DNA of 64,000 nt from Episyrphus balteatus (taxonomy: Eukaryota > Arthropoda > Insecta > Diptera > Syrphidae). The stretch lies in contig NC_079136.1 of assembly GCF_945859705.1 (NCBI RefSeq), positions 88,535,120-88,599,119 on the forward strand, written 5' to 3'. Made by a program: the position numbers and the translations under genes. The notes beneath the pieces are model-generated. The model saw nothing but the letters and a program-made list of their open reading frames with translations. It made no database searches and was not told where the DNA came from. This document shows positions 11,300 to 24,097 of the stretch, piece by piece (position 1 is the first letter of the stretch; each line of letters opens with the position of its first letter).

Positions 11300-14110
11300 A
11301 AATACATAAATATTAAGACAAACTTTTGAAACTTTAAGGCAACATCTTGTTAATACTTACAAACGTCTCCAACCCAAACACGGGACTGAATTGCGAATGT
11401 TATTAAAGCACACCCCATTGTGTCCATTCTTCATACTTTTAATTTATGCTCTTTATCATCACATTCTCCAACGCCACCCACAAGAGATTTTTTTCTTATT
11501 AATAAACACATACATATGTATATAATAATTTTTTTAATGATTCCTACATACACAAACACATAAAAACTCGTGCGCACTTGAAAGTCCGGGTTCATTCTTC
11601 AACGACACTAAAACAATTTCACGCCTTCTTACTTTCGAAGCTCAAAATCGGTTGGTTGAGGAAGGTGCATTTTAAAAGCTGGCTGCGCTTTTGAAACGGT
11701 ACTTTTATTTTCCATCTTTATACCTTTCGCTAACTGAAATAAACAGAATGGTCCTTTTCTTTGAATTAAATAAAAAAAAAGAAAAAAAAAAAAAAGAAAA
11801 TTCCTCTCATCATCACCGACAGCGCACTAGCCACAGTTAGAGTATAGTGTTGGTGGTGTCTCGTTTTTTTTTTTATCGTCCTTGACGTTGGTCATTCATC
11901 GCCATTTATACCCTACCAAACGCCTTTTATCCAAGCTTTTCAAAAAAATACACACAGAAAAAAAAAAGAAAAGAAAATCGTTGTACCTACCAACGTACAT
12001 ATATAAACAAAATCCTCCGCATATAAAGTGAATAATTTATGGGAAGGATTGGAGCGAGGAGCTGATGACTCTAGGGATTGTATACGAGGGGACAGGATCA
12101 AAAGAAGGAAAGAAAAAAAAAAGATATAATGGTAGCGGGCGCTTTAAGACCGTTTTAACGCTTTGAACATTGTAGTGGTCCATAAATATGCTTTCGTAGC
12201 CAGGACATCAATAACACTTTCTCGTCGTTTTTAAGTTTTTTTTTTGTTGTTGTTATATTTTGTAGCTTTTTAGCTCTTCCGTTTTATATTGGTGCTGTAA
12301 TCCTTTCCAGGTGTACTGGAGGACGTACTATATTGGGTGATTTGCTTTATATGTATGAGAATTTTTTGGGAATTATATGACCAGCAAAGGGAGTATAATT
12401 TTTTTTTTTCGTATTATTTTTTGTTGTCGAAAAAATTGTCAGGAAATGCAATTTTTTTTACTGTATATCAACAAAGTTATCACGTTGAATTTATAACCCA
12501 TATTGTAAAGTAATGTTACAGATACAAATTTAAAAATAGTACATAATTTACACAAAATTCAGAGCCTTCAGGACACATTGTGAAAGTTATGATTTTATAT
12601 CATTCTGCTTTAATGTCAATAATAAATTCGATGTTTAAAGTGCAGGTAGTGAGAAAGTCGAAAATTAAAAAAAAAATATTAAATTTATAGAACCGACAAT
12701 GTATATAGGATTTATGTTCTTCTTTATTCTCTAAAGTACATAATATGTATATCTAAGTCTACCCTACAATGGTTCGGAACAAATTCTGGTTTAAAAAAAA
12801 AAATCTTAATACCACAATTTTGTCAACTATTTGTAAATGATCCAATAAGTTTAAAGTTTAGGATTTTAACCCAAGTCTACTGAAGTAACAATTACGGGAA
12901 ATTAAATCAAAATTTCTGCCAAAAGTACGTAATTATGTTTTATGCTTGCGATATAAATACTTAAGAGCTTTATTATAATAGCACCCCATTAGTTAAATTT
13001 CGAATGAACAACTGTGTTTTTTGGGCATTCAGTGCATTGTAAATCAAATTCAACTATTTCCATTATTAAAAGTAAGCCAAAAGTTGTATTTTGTTGATTT
13101 TTACTATTTTACTCTGCGGGTCACTGTGGGGTATACGTAACTTTTTTTTGTTAGTTTTGAAAAATGATATCGTTTAACGCTAATTGTTTAGTTCTTGAGA
13201 AATTAGTCATACTTGTTAATCTTTGTTTTGATTTTATCATCAAATACATAACTTCAACTTACGCACTTTTTTTTAGTCTAATAAACCTCTATTTCAGCTT
13301 TAAAATAAATTGAAAATGTTCAAGAACTGTTGAAAATATTGTAAAATAGTTCTGATGATTTGTGGTTTATTCTTGCATTAAACAACTTTTGAAGACAAAC
13401 GAATTTTATCTATGTGTCGTTTTGTTGCTTACGTTGTAAAACAGAATGGAAACAGTATTATGAATGTTTATGAACGTAAAAAAGGCATGATTATTATTGA
13501 TAAGTATGATGTGGACTCATCCCAGAGAATATAATTTTAATTACTTCAATGTATTTAGTCACGATTATCAAAAGGGCAAAAATATGGTGCGAAATTTGTG
13601 ATGTTCTGCAACCATGGTTTAGTTTTGTTTATTTAATTTTATGTATCATAAAGAATTCATAATTCAACTATTTACCATGTTGTTTATTTTTTTAGTTTAA
13701 AATTTGTATTATAAGTACACAGAATAAAATTTCCATTGTTAAAAAATAAATCCTCTTAGAAGTACCTAAGTATAATCGATTTGGGAAGCTTAATTTACTA
13801 ATTGAATCTGACAAAATAAATAAAATTTAAAATAATATTTAAGATATCTATTTACAAAAAGCTGTCTCGAAATATAATTTAAGCTAAGGGCTTAAATATA
13901 TTTTTTTTAAATTTTAGAGCCTCTTATATGCCATCATTAAAATAGGTTTCTCTTTCACGTATCAAATTTAATATGCTTTCAATTCATACCAACTTTAATT
14001 ACCCGGCTTATTGAATTATTTGGTTGCAAAAACGTTGCGGCACAAGTTTGCCCATCACATTAGCATTTATGTATAAAACTTATATAGTACTATAGATAAA
14101 ACTCTATTTC
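11300..14110. other. No recognised feature
   Basis: AT-rich non-coding DNA. A 23-bp phrase GGTCACTGTGGGGTATACGT... at 13119-13141 recurs with changes at 26320-26342. No coding frame is supported. Confidence 0.55.
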
Positions 14111-14113
14111 AGC

Positions 14114-14482
14114 TGTTGGCAAATTGAAGTTCAGGAAAAACATCACATCGACACGACGACGCTCTGCGAGAACAACATATTTCCACGTAATGCGAAAATG
14201 TAATTTTCCATACGAATGCCTTATAGAGCGTTGTTGTTACAACTAACGACTTTCACGGATCTATACCACATTTCACATACCACACAAAAATATAATATCT
14301 ACCCATATTTCCGCACTCCGGATCCGGACACTAGTACAGGTCATACAAGTCATGGTCGGCTAACCGTCCGAGTACATGATTACCTCGGCAATTTATACAA
14401 ATTTTCGTAAAATTCCCACGCAAATAATATTACCGTTGGTATTCAGCTCATAAATTTGCATACGTTTGACGTGAAGTGCATC
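14114..14482 (+). other. Weak exon-like island
   Basis: A CTATTTCAG acceptor-like site at about 14104-14113 precedes a GC-richer stretch. A CA|GTAAGT donor-like site lies near 14483. No frame is open across the whole interval. The best parts are a 43-codon frame ending ...CNFPYECLIERCCYN and an ORF at 14216-14410. It may be an untranslated exon or chance. I do not recognise a protein. Confidence 0.15.
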
Positions 14483-14702
14483 AGTAAGTTTGTATAAGTA
14501 TTTGTAAACACATACACAAAAAACAAAAAAATTAAATGAAATGTCTGCAGGAATAAAGGTAGCATCACACATTAATGATGATCCTTTGACGTGATAATTG
14601 CAAACAACACACATTCAACCTTAGACAAATATGGCATCTCATTCGTATTTTTTGTTTGTTATTTTTTTGTTCTCTAGTTCCGGATGATGCCATAATAATG
14701 TA

Positions 14703-16338
14703 AGGTGACCAAGTTTTCTATATTTCAAGGTATATTGTGTTTCTTGACACAGGTCACAAAATAGGAACTAAGCCTTACAATTTACAATTTACAATTTACA
14801 ATTTACAATTTACAATTTACAATTTACAATTTACAATTTACAATTTACAATTTACAATTTACAATTTACAATTTACAATTTACAATTTACAATTTACAAT
14901 TTACAATTTACAATTTACAATTTACAATTTACAATTTACAATTTACAATTTACAATTTACAATTTACAATTTACAATTTACAATTTACAATTTACAATTT
15001 ACAATTTACAATTTACAATTTACAATTTACAATTTACAATTTACAATTTACAATTTACAATTTACAATTTACAATTTACAATTTACAATTTACAATTTAC
15101 AATTTACAATTTACAATTTACAATTTACAATTTACAATTTACAATTTACAATTTACAATTTACAATTTACAATTTACAATTTACAATTTACAATTTACAA
15201 TTTACAATTTACAATATACAATTTACAATTTACAATTTACAATTTACAATTTACAATTTACAATTTACAATTTACAATTTACAATTTACAATTTACAATT
15301 TACAATTTACAATTTACAATTTACAATTTACAATTTACAATTTACAATTTACAATTTACAATTTACAATTTACAATTTACAATTTACAATTTACAATTTA
15401 CAATTTACAATTTACAATTTACAATTTACAATTTACAATTTACAATTTACAATTTACAATTTACAATTTACAATTTACAATTTACAATTTACAATTTACA
15501 ATTTACAATTTACAATTTACAATTTACAATTTACAATTTACAATTTACAATTTACAATTTACAATTTACAATTTACAATTTACAATTTACAATTTACAAT
15601 TTACAATTTACAATTTACAATTTACAATTTACAATTTACAATTTACAATTTACAATTTACAATTTACAATTTACAATTTACAATTTACAATTTACAATTT
15701 ACAATTTACAATTTACAATTTACAATTTACAATTTACAATTTACAATTTACAATTTACAATTTACAATTTACAATTTACAATTTACAATTTACAATTTAC
15801 AATTTACAATTTACAATTTACAATTTACAATTTACAATTTACAATTTACAATTTACAATTTACAATTTACAATTTACAATTTACAATTTACAATTTACAA
15901 TTTACAATTTACAATTTACAATTTACAATTTACAATTTACAATTTACAATTTACAATTTACAATTTACAATTTACAATTTACAATTTACAATTTACAATT
16001 TACAATTTACAATTTACAATTTACAATTTACAATTTACAATTTACAATTTACAATTTACAATTTACAATTTACAATTTACAATTTACAATTTACAATTTA
16101 CCATTTACAATTTACAATTTACAATTTACAATTTACAATTTACAATTTACAATTTACAATTTACAATTTACAATTTACAATTTACAATTTACAATTTACA
16201 ATTTACAATTTACAATTTACAATTTACAATTTACAATTTACAATATACAATTTACAATTTTGACGTTTAACTCGAGACTTACCAATATTCGAACTTTAAA
16301 TATTTTGCTGTCTATCTTAAAAAAATATATGGTCACCT
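14703..16338. mobile_element. MITE-like element carrying a 7-bp satellite
   Basis: TAAGGTGACCA at 14701-14711 and TGGTCACCTTA at 16330-16340 are exact inverted copies that bracket the satellite. If the outer TA on each side is the target, the inverted end is AGGTGACCA, as in TA-target (Tc1/mariner-like) MITEs. Only about 75 bp on each side is non-satellite. A lone GGTCACCTTA occurs at 19735-19744. The short inverted repeat makes the element call tentative. Confidence 0.5.
14776..16259. repeat. (TTTACAA)n satellite, about 212 units
   Basis: A 7-bp unit repeats for about 1.48 kb with only about three visible variant units (near 15214, 16100 and 16244). Three units make 21 bp, so one frame stays open as a 508-residue NLQFTIY repeat; this is not a gene. 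Such homogeneity suggests recent expansion. Confidence 0.97.
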
Positions 16339-16340
16339 TA

Positions 16341-17429
16341 AAAAAATGGTAAATGCTTGTGTGGTGATATAATCATATAATTCTCTTTATGCTCTTTGTG
16401 CCAGGTGGCTAGAACAATTACATCTCTAAGGAATTCATTTTATCGACCAGTCTCGAGGTTAAATACTGTTAGGAGTTGAGTTAGGCTAGGGAGCTTATAT
16501 CAAACAGAAGTATGGGCGTAGGTGGCCCTGGGTATGAGACTATGTATGCCAGGGGAAAACATTTCCTTAATTAGAAGACTTTAGAGTTCCTGCCATACAT
16601 TTGTACATGGTGATGGAAAATGTGAATATTGTGTGTCTTTGTACTTGTTCTGGCGAGCAGCAGTGGTAAATTTGTTTTTGAAATCACTATCCACACTCGA
16701 CTTGCAGCGTTGTAGTGCAGCAGCAGCATCCTTGGTGGAGTTTTAAAGTTAAACTAAATACAACTTTGCAGCTCAATATCATATTCTTTTTTTCAGTTCT
16801 TTTCAAAACTCAGCCATTGTTTTGGTAAACCTGTGCAATTGAAAAGGGGAAGCAGGGTCATTGAGCAGAAGGTCATGCTAGGTAAGGATGCGGAAACACA
16901 AAAGAAGCAGCAGCCACCGATTTCATGGAATATGTACGTCGCTCTTGTTTAATTTTTTTTTCTAACGTTGACTAGAAAATATGAAAATATGTGTTAACTC
17001 TGTACCAGGGAATGTGGAAGAACATGCAGATATTAATTTAGACATGCAAAATCAAGGACTTAATGTTCGTTGTTTGATGAAAAAATAAAAAAAAAATTAT
17101 AGTCATTTCTAGATTGGAACATGGCAAAACATGAGTATTTAATTAAGTTAACCTTTGACAAATTATGTGGAAAAAGTTTTCTGTTTTTGTTCTGCTTTTG
17201 CATAAGTGTTATAATTTTTAATAAGTTAGCGATGACATGAGCATGAACATAAAAAATAATTATTACTACCACAAGTGTGGGATCTAGGGAATTGGTAGAA
17301 AACCTGAAGTTTTATTGTCAATCAAAATCAAATTGAATGATTAAACTCACGAGAAGGAACTTCAAAATGCTGCATTGAAACAAAAACAGAAAAAAATGGG
17401 AATATTATTATACCTACGGATTTTATGCC
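16341..17429. other. No recognised feature
   Basis: Non-coding. Slightly less AT-rich around 16400-16900, with a small CAGCAG run near 16720. No gene supported. Confidence 0.55.
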
Positions 17430-18760
17430 GGAAACGCAATTAAGTTCAAAAGAGTTCAACCCAGAAAATTTGAGTCGAAAAACTGCAACATAAAAAAATT
17501 GTTTCCAATTTTGTACAAAAAAAGATTTGGTGTTGCTCAAAAAAGCATCAAATGCATTTAATTTCGAAAAAATGCAACATGAAACATTGCATTCAATTTC
17601 GAACAAAAAATGCATTTGTGTTGCAGCAAATACAAAATTTGCATCCAATTGTGTACAAAAGCGTGTTGCACCAAAAATAGTTAAAAAAAGCATTAAATGA
17701 ACTTAACTTCGAAAAATTGCAATGAAAAAAGTTGCATTCGGTTCGATTCAAAAATGCATTGGTGGTGCATTAAAAATTGTAAAAATGCATTTAATTCTGA
17801 AAAACTGCAACACAAAAAATTTGCATTCAATTTCATACAAAAGTACATTTGCGTTGCATCAAAAATTTTAAAAATGCATTTACATAACTTCGAAAATCGC
17901 CAACATACAAAATCGCATTGGTGTTGTATCAAAAATGCACTTAACTTTGAAAACTACAATATAAAAAATTTCTATCCAATTTCATACAAAATTGCATTGG
18001 TGTTGCATCAAAAAATGGTAAAACTGTATCAAATGCATTTAATTTCGAAAAACTTTATCAAACAAAAGTAGGTATATTGGTGTTGCATCAAAAACGTTAA
18101 AAATGCATTTAACTTCGAAAATACGCAACATAAAATTAGCATCAAATTTCATACACATGTACCGAAGTGCATTGGTGTTTCATCAAAAATGGTAAAAATG
18201 CATTTAACTTGGAAAAACTGCAACATTAAAAATAGTAAAAATGCATCAAATGCATTTAACTTCGAAAAAATTTACATCAAGGCAAAAGAGCATTAAATGC
18301 ACTTAACTTCGAAAAAATGCAACTCAAAAAATTACACCCACTTTTGTACTAAAGTATAAAAACGTCTTGCATAAAAACTGGCAAAAATCCATTGAATGCA
18401 CTCAACTTCGAAAAACTGCTTCAATACAAATTTGCATTGTACATATACAATACATATTGCAAAAATGCATTGGTGTTGCATACAAAACCTTTAAAATGCA
18501 GCATATGCATTTAACTTCGAAAAACTGCAACATGAAAAATTTGTGTAAAAAAGGTTATATAAGTGTTGCACCAACTATGGCAAAATTGCATTAAATGCAC
18601 GTAACTTTGAAATGTAAGTGTTGCATAGTTATGTCGAGAATGCATTTAATAAACTTAACTTCGATAATCTGCCAAAAAAAATTTGCATCCAGTTTCGTAC
18701 AAAGGTGCACCAAAAATGCATCGTATGCACTTAATTTCGAAAAATTACGAATTTGCTGCT
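17430..18760. repeat. Diverged roughly 100-bp minisatellite
   Basis: About a dozen degenerate tandem units run through phrases such as 'aaatgcatttaacttcga', 'aaactgcaacataaaaaa', 'ttgcatccaatttcatac' and 'gcattggtgttgcatcaa'. Units vary in length by tens of bases. ORFs on both strands (for example 17328-17693 minus and 17697-18071 plus) are frames through the array, not genes. Confidence 0.9.
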
Positions 18761-18829
18761 GTGTCGTTATATGGCTGGCACCTACTATTAATTTTTGTCC
18801 TGAAAAATCGATTAAGTGGTTTAAAGGTT

Positions 18830-18990
18830 TAAGGTCCAGATAGAGATTTATAGACATAAAACCAATTAACAGACACATAGACAGACGAAATCTGAATTTA
18901 TTCGCATTCTATTCTCTATCATCGTAATGTCATGAGTCATGACTGATTTCTCAAGTTCAGTTTCTTTTTACCAATCCTTCCCTATAGTAT
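18830..18990 (-). repeat. Degenerate dispersed repeat fragment
   Basis: Text such as 'agacagacgaaatc' and 'ctatcatcgtaatgtcat' followed by 'ccctatagtatata' aligns loosely with the end of the 11130-11290 repeat. It directly follows the minisatellite. Confidence 0.4.
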
Positions 18991-21290
18991 ATACCTTTTT
19001 CGCATATAAAAAGGATGAACAGATTTAGTAAAAATTTTGTTTGATGAAATGCAAAACTTTTCTTAGAATTCTTACTTAAATTCAAAAAATTCCTTAAAAA
19101 TTTAATGTTAATCCAATTTCATTGTTAGATGAAAACAATGACACTCATATTTTTTCCGCATAATAACTTATAGATATGTATGTTCCTAAAGTGAATTCCA
19201 AATATTGCATAAATAAACTTAAAAAAAAAAAATACTTTACCCATCGATAAAAGTTCAAAATGTGAAATGTCGATCAATTGAAAACTCATTTGCACCTTAA
19301 TTGCTGGCATTTTTTTCATTCCATATTTTTTTTTATTTTTTTGTGTGTGTGTGCGCATATTTATTGAGTCCCTTGTTGCCTTGTTGATAGGACAATCGAT
19401 ATTTATTTTCTCTTGATGGTTGGCAAAAACTTTGGTGCAAATTCAATTTTATCTGTTTGCAAAATTTTGGCCGTTACGGAACAAAACCGAACAATATCTC
19501 CATCCGCAATGTGTATGACCATACAATAAACGTTTGGAACTATCATAAATGTATTGTGATGTATAGTTTTTTTTTTTGTTTTATTTTGTATCATTTTTTT
19601 TTTTTTTTTGAGTGAATATTTACATCCAGTGGCTGTGTCGTTTGCCGAGTTGCCATCATGTAAAAATAAAAAGATTTATATTGATTTTTTTTACCACGAA
19701 AATATGAAACGATCATTCTGCCAAATATCAATCAGGTCACCTTAAAATTCAGGACGGACCATATCACAAAAATTTTAATGAAACTGACATTGAAAAACAA
19801 AGATCATAGAAAATAAAATATTCCGCTATTTGACATGTGGCAACCCTAATTCTCTTAAATGTTCACAAAATTGCATTCAAGTTAAGGGAGCTATAGTGAT
19901 TAAAACATTTTCACCGATATCCCTTGGGTTCAGGTACAGCGTCAGCAAGAGTGGATAAGGGCGCTAGATTTGGCCAAAAAATATGCGTGTGTGTTTTACA
20001 TAAACAACAGGATGAACAAAAAACAAAAATTACCACAATTGTTATTGGGTAGCCTGATGCACACACAACAACACACGCCACAAGCCACATCTATAGGTTC
20101 CACGGATAGGACAGGACAGGCCAGTCAGCCGCGCAAATCTAGGAGCATCATTCAGAATCAACCACGAACAACGCGATACGAATCAATAGCATGACAATAC
20201 CAACTGACAACAGACCATATAGACACATTGATATCCGAGAATGTTTCTGAATGTAAATTTTTGGCGAATTTTCATTGTTTTTTTTCAGTTTTTTTTTTTT
20301 TTCATTGTTCGTTTCGTGAATCCCCAAAAGAAAGAGAACACATTTGTTTTGGACAGACTTTGCACGCTCTCACGTTTATAAAAATCTATATGCATAGCTA
20401 ACAAGAGATACGTAGATACACGTACACGACCAAGGACGATTGGTTTTAGTATAACGAGCACATGCACATAAAGATACAGAAAGAAAAAAGAAAAAGAAAT
20501 TAAATAAAATAAGAATTTAATGCAAAAACAATTTCAGTAAAATATGAAAAATAAAAGCCCCATCCTTTAATACAATCGATGCTTGCCCGGGAATTAAAGG
20601 TTGGGTTTTCGGTGAGCAGCAGGAAAATAAGTAACAAGAAATTGTCAGTAGCGTTGCGTAGAATGTGTACAAAAAAATCCAGGATTTTTTGCAATATACC
20701 TATTTGTATCCCGAAATCTCTATTTCGGGACTCTTCAAGGATGTTTGGTGGGGGTAAGGCCGACTTATTAATTTACTATCAAGGGGTAGTGAACATTTTT
20801 TAAGAGTATAACCCTGAAATGGTTGTGTATTATATTTAAGGGGAACAAAATTTTCTTAACTCTTTTTTGAAAAAGCATTTTCAAATGGGAATCGTGGCAA
20901 GGGGAATGCCGCTAATAAAACTTTTTGAAGTCAATTTATCGCCCTATCAATCGGATCTATATGAATTAAAGTGGTTATGTATTCGACAAAAAAATTGGAA
21001 ATAATGCATTTTTCAACTCCCCATAAACCAAAGAATGCTGTGAAATAAACCTGCCAGACGTTAATACCTACACAAACATGTAACCCATTTGTGGTTAGGT
21101 GTACCTCCACTCCCAAAATCTGCTGCGGGCTTCATATTCTTCATGAATTCTTACATAAAAAGCTTCAATATTCTCAACAACTTTTACCATATCGTCGGCT
21201 TAAAGTGTAGACCTGCTAACTCCACTTTTACAAAATTGTTAAAAAATAAAATATTTCTAAATGTTTGAATAAATTCAAGACAGCATAAAG
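18991..21290. other. No gene; small hairpin only
   Basis: AT-rich non-coding DNA. A perfect hairpin TCCCGAAAT/ATTTCGGGA with a 4-base loop is at 20709-20730. The stretch 19930-20200 is less AT-rich and has a 74-codon frame, but it has no recognisable domain and I do not call it. Confidence 0.5.
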
Positions 21291-21293
21291 TTA

Positions 21294-23172
21294 AGCTATG
21301 ATTACACGGTCAACGAAATGGGTCAACGCGTTGACTCTCTGACGTAAAAATGACGTCACAATCCCAAGAGTGTCACGTCGTGTGATCGTCAACGAAAACT
21401 GCTGTCATTGCATTGACCATTAACATTGGGTGCTGCGTTCCTATGCTATAAGCGTTTGAAGGTGGCCATATTGATTTTTATTCGATTTTTTTTTAATCAA
21501 ATGTCGAAACTTTTTTAATTTTGTTTTCTAATTTTTCGACTAAACTTTGGTAATTTTACACTTATATTCGTTCAACAATCTTATCAGCAATCATTCAAGG
21601 CTTTCATCTTAAAAGTGCATTGCGTATACCTATCTCGAAATTTTTACATTTCAATGCAACCATGTCAAACTAATTTTTGTTTAATTTTTCTATGAGAACT
21701 TTTTTTAAATCTCATTTTCTCCGCTTTTTTTCAAAATATTTTTGGAAAATTTAAATTTTTGCTTTGTGTCAAACAGTGTGATCAACATAGTTTTGCGAGT
21801 CAACGCGTTGACACTGCTAAGTAAACGTCACGTTGACACACCTGCGCGTCAACGTAATTTAGGACAATATTGACGCAATAGTGTTAAGCTATGATTACAC
21901 GGTCAACGAAATCGGTCAACGCGTTGACTCTCTGACGTCAAGAAAAAATCCATATTCTCTCTGTCATCTCACCGTCAACGTTCACAGTGTCAATGCATAA
22001 AACATTGACTATCACACGATTGACACTATTGCGTCAATGTTGTCCTAAAATACGTTGACGCGCGGGTGTGTCAACGTGACGTTTACTTAGCAGTGTCAAC
22101 GCGTTGACTCGCAAAACTTTGTTGATCACACTGTTTGACACAAAGCAAAAATTTAAATTTTCCAAAAATGTTTTGTAAAAAAAAGCGGAGAAAATGAGAT
22201 TTGAAAAAAGGTCTCATAGAAAAATTAAACGGAAATATGTTTGACATTGTTGCATTGAAATGTAAATATTTCGATATATACGCAATGCACTTTAAAGATA
22301 AAAGTCTTAAATGAATTCTGATACGATTGTTGAACGAATAAAAATTTAAAACTACTAAATTTGTGTCGAAAAATTATAAAAAAAAATAAAAAAGTTTCGA
22401 CATTTGATTTAAAAAAAATCGAAAAAAAAATAAACATGGCCACCTTTAAAGGCTTATAGCATAGGAACGCCACACCCAATGTTAATGGTTATGGTCTTAA
22501 AATGTAGCTTAAAATATACAAATGGTTTTTGGTTTTTTGTAAAAAAAATTTGTTTGCATCCAACATGGATGCCATGGCCATACCAAAAAGTTTTTTTGTA
22601 AAAAAAAAAACAAAAAGATGAAATGAGAACCCCCTCCCTCCAAACCGGTACACCATTCCAATAATCGTCCTACAAAAAAATTTCCCAATCCAACTTTTAT
22701 CATATTTCTATACAAAAAACAATGTCATTCTAAAACGATGACACGGTATTAAATTCTGCCGCGTCAACGCTGGGACAGGGTCATTGCGATGACACCCAGT
22801 CCTAAAACCCTGTCATCGCGTCCCAATGGCATTTACAGAGAGATTACACGGTCAGCGAAAGCAGTCAATGCGTTGACCCAAAAATGTGTGTCAACGCGAG
22901 TGTCATCGTACCCGTCAACGCAATGACAACAGTTTTCGTTGACGATCACACGACGTGACACTCTTGGGACATTTTTACGTCAGAGAGTCAACGCGTTGAC
23001 CTATTTCGTTGACCGTGTAATCATAGCTTTAATCGTCAATCGTGTGATAGTCAATGTTTTAAGCATTGACATTGTGAACGTTGACGGTGAGATGACAGAG
23101 AGAATATGGATTTTTTCTTGACGTCAGAGAGTCAACGCGTTGACCGATTTCGTTGACCGTGTAATCATAGCT
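21294..23172 (+). mobile_element. Outer TTA-target MITE, split by a second copy
   Basis: The ends are AGCTATGATTACACGGTCAA on the left and its complement on the right (23153-23172). TTA lies outside both (21291-21293 and 23173-23175). The element proper is 21294-21886 plus 23032-23172, about 734 bp, interrupted by the inner copy. A 3-bp TTA/TAA target is typical of PIF/Harbinger (Tourist-like) MITEs; that assignment is inference. The subterminal DNA is packed with CGTTGAC/GTCAACG motifs, including the 14-bp palindrome GTCAACGCGTTGAC. Confidence 0.85.
21887..23028 (-). mobile_element. Inner TTA-target MITE nested in its own family
   Basis: A second pair of the same inverted ends lies at 21887 and 23028, with TTA at 21884-21886 and 23029-23031. 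Removing it rejoins outer sequence that matches, inverted, text near 21990-22060 of the inner copy ('gactatcacacgattgac...actattgcgtcaat'). So one copy inserted into another in opposite orientation. The two share about 470 bp, which makes a large inverted repeat (about 21418-21883 with 22010-22495). The inner copy carries an extra block (about 22500-22960) with another end-like phrase near 22845-22880. Confidence 0.85.
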
Positions 23173-23175
23173 TTA

Positions 23176-24084
23176 TTCCTTAGATTTCATACTATATTAA
23201 GGGCCAGTTTTTCAATAGTTAGATAAACCTCAGATAGAGTTCATTCCTAGGAATAAAAGTTTTTTTTTTATATTGACTTTTCTTCTTCTGATAGTCTAAC
23301 TGACGATTAAAAAATCAGGGCTAAATGTAAAAGAATTGATAAGATTTGAAAGCTTTTTAATCAATTTTTGAAATCATTTTTATGTGGAGATAACAGGTGG
23401 AAGTAAGCACTGCTTACTAAGCAGGTTTACACTCTAAGAGAAAGTACGTGCAATGTACATTGTACAACCTAGTCGTACCTATATTTTATTTTCGAATGCA
23501 ATTTTGGTGCGGTTGTATGGAAGTGTTCTCACAGATATGTTGAGTAGATAGGTTGTTTTGTTTTACGTTGAGTTTACGTTCTTATTACATCTCTTTTTCT
23601 TTTTTTCAGATTTTATCGAGTGAGCTCAAGGACAATTCAACGGATTTGAAGAAGTTATGAATATATGTATAATGATTGCGTTCACACCTGAAATCCATTA
23701 CCAAGTCCTGAACTTTGGTTAGAGCTTCCAGCGTAGATTAATAATTTGAATTTATAGCCGGTTGAGGTTTTTCATTGGGCCACCAGAATTTCAAGCCATA
23801 TTTTGTAGGTTGCTTGGTATGGTATTTGAGAAAAATATGAAATTTACATCGATCGTTGAATATATCCTAAAACAATTGAACTGGCAAGATAAGTTTAGGA
23901 CTTGCTGAAGCTTGTCAACAGCGACTTACTGAGTTGACGAAACGAAATAATACGCTCATCATTCAAAAACGTGAAAAATTCATTACTGCAAGTAGAATTG
24001 GATGGCCGTTAATGTTAACAGACATCCCAGAAGAAAAATCATAAATTAATAAGGGTAATCTTAGGATTCGTGTAAAACTTAAAG
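23176..24084. other. No gene; short repeat phrases
   Basis: Non-coding. The phrase 'gagaaagtacgtgcaatgta' near 23440 loosely resembles the end of the 1-785 repeat. 'aagggccagtttttcaatag' near 23200 resembles the phrase at 32716. Confidence 0.5.
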
Positions 24085-24097
24085 TAAGACTAATCTT

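Noticed and set aside
14776..16259. Telomeric repeat
   Set aside because: TTTACAA is not the insect TTAGG repeat, and the array lies between ordinary sequence within short inverted ends.
14737..16263. 508-codon ORF of repeating NLQFTIY
   Set aside because: It is only the reading of a 7-bp satellite whose three-unit period has no stop; not a protein-coding gene.
17697..18071. 124-codon ORF with repeated NFENCN-like segments
   Set aside because: It is a frame through the degenerate roughly 100-bp minisatellite.
19970..20194. 74-codon ORF in a less AT-rich patch
   Set aside because: Low-complexity Q/T/S-rich translation with no domain and no clear start context or splice sites.
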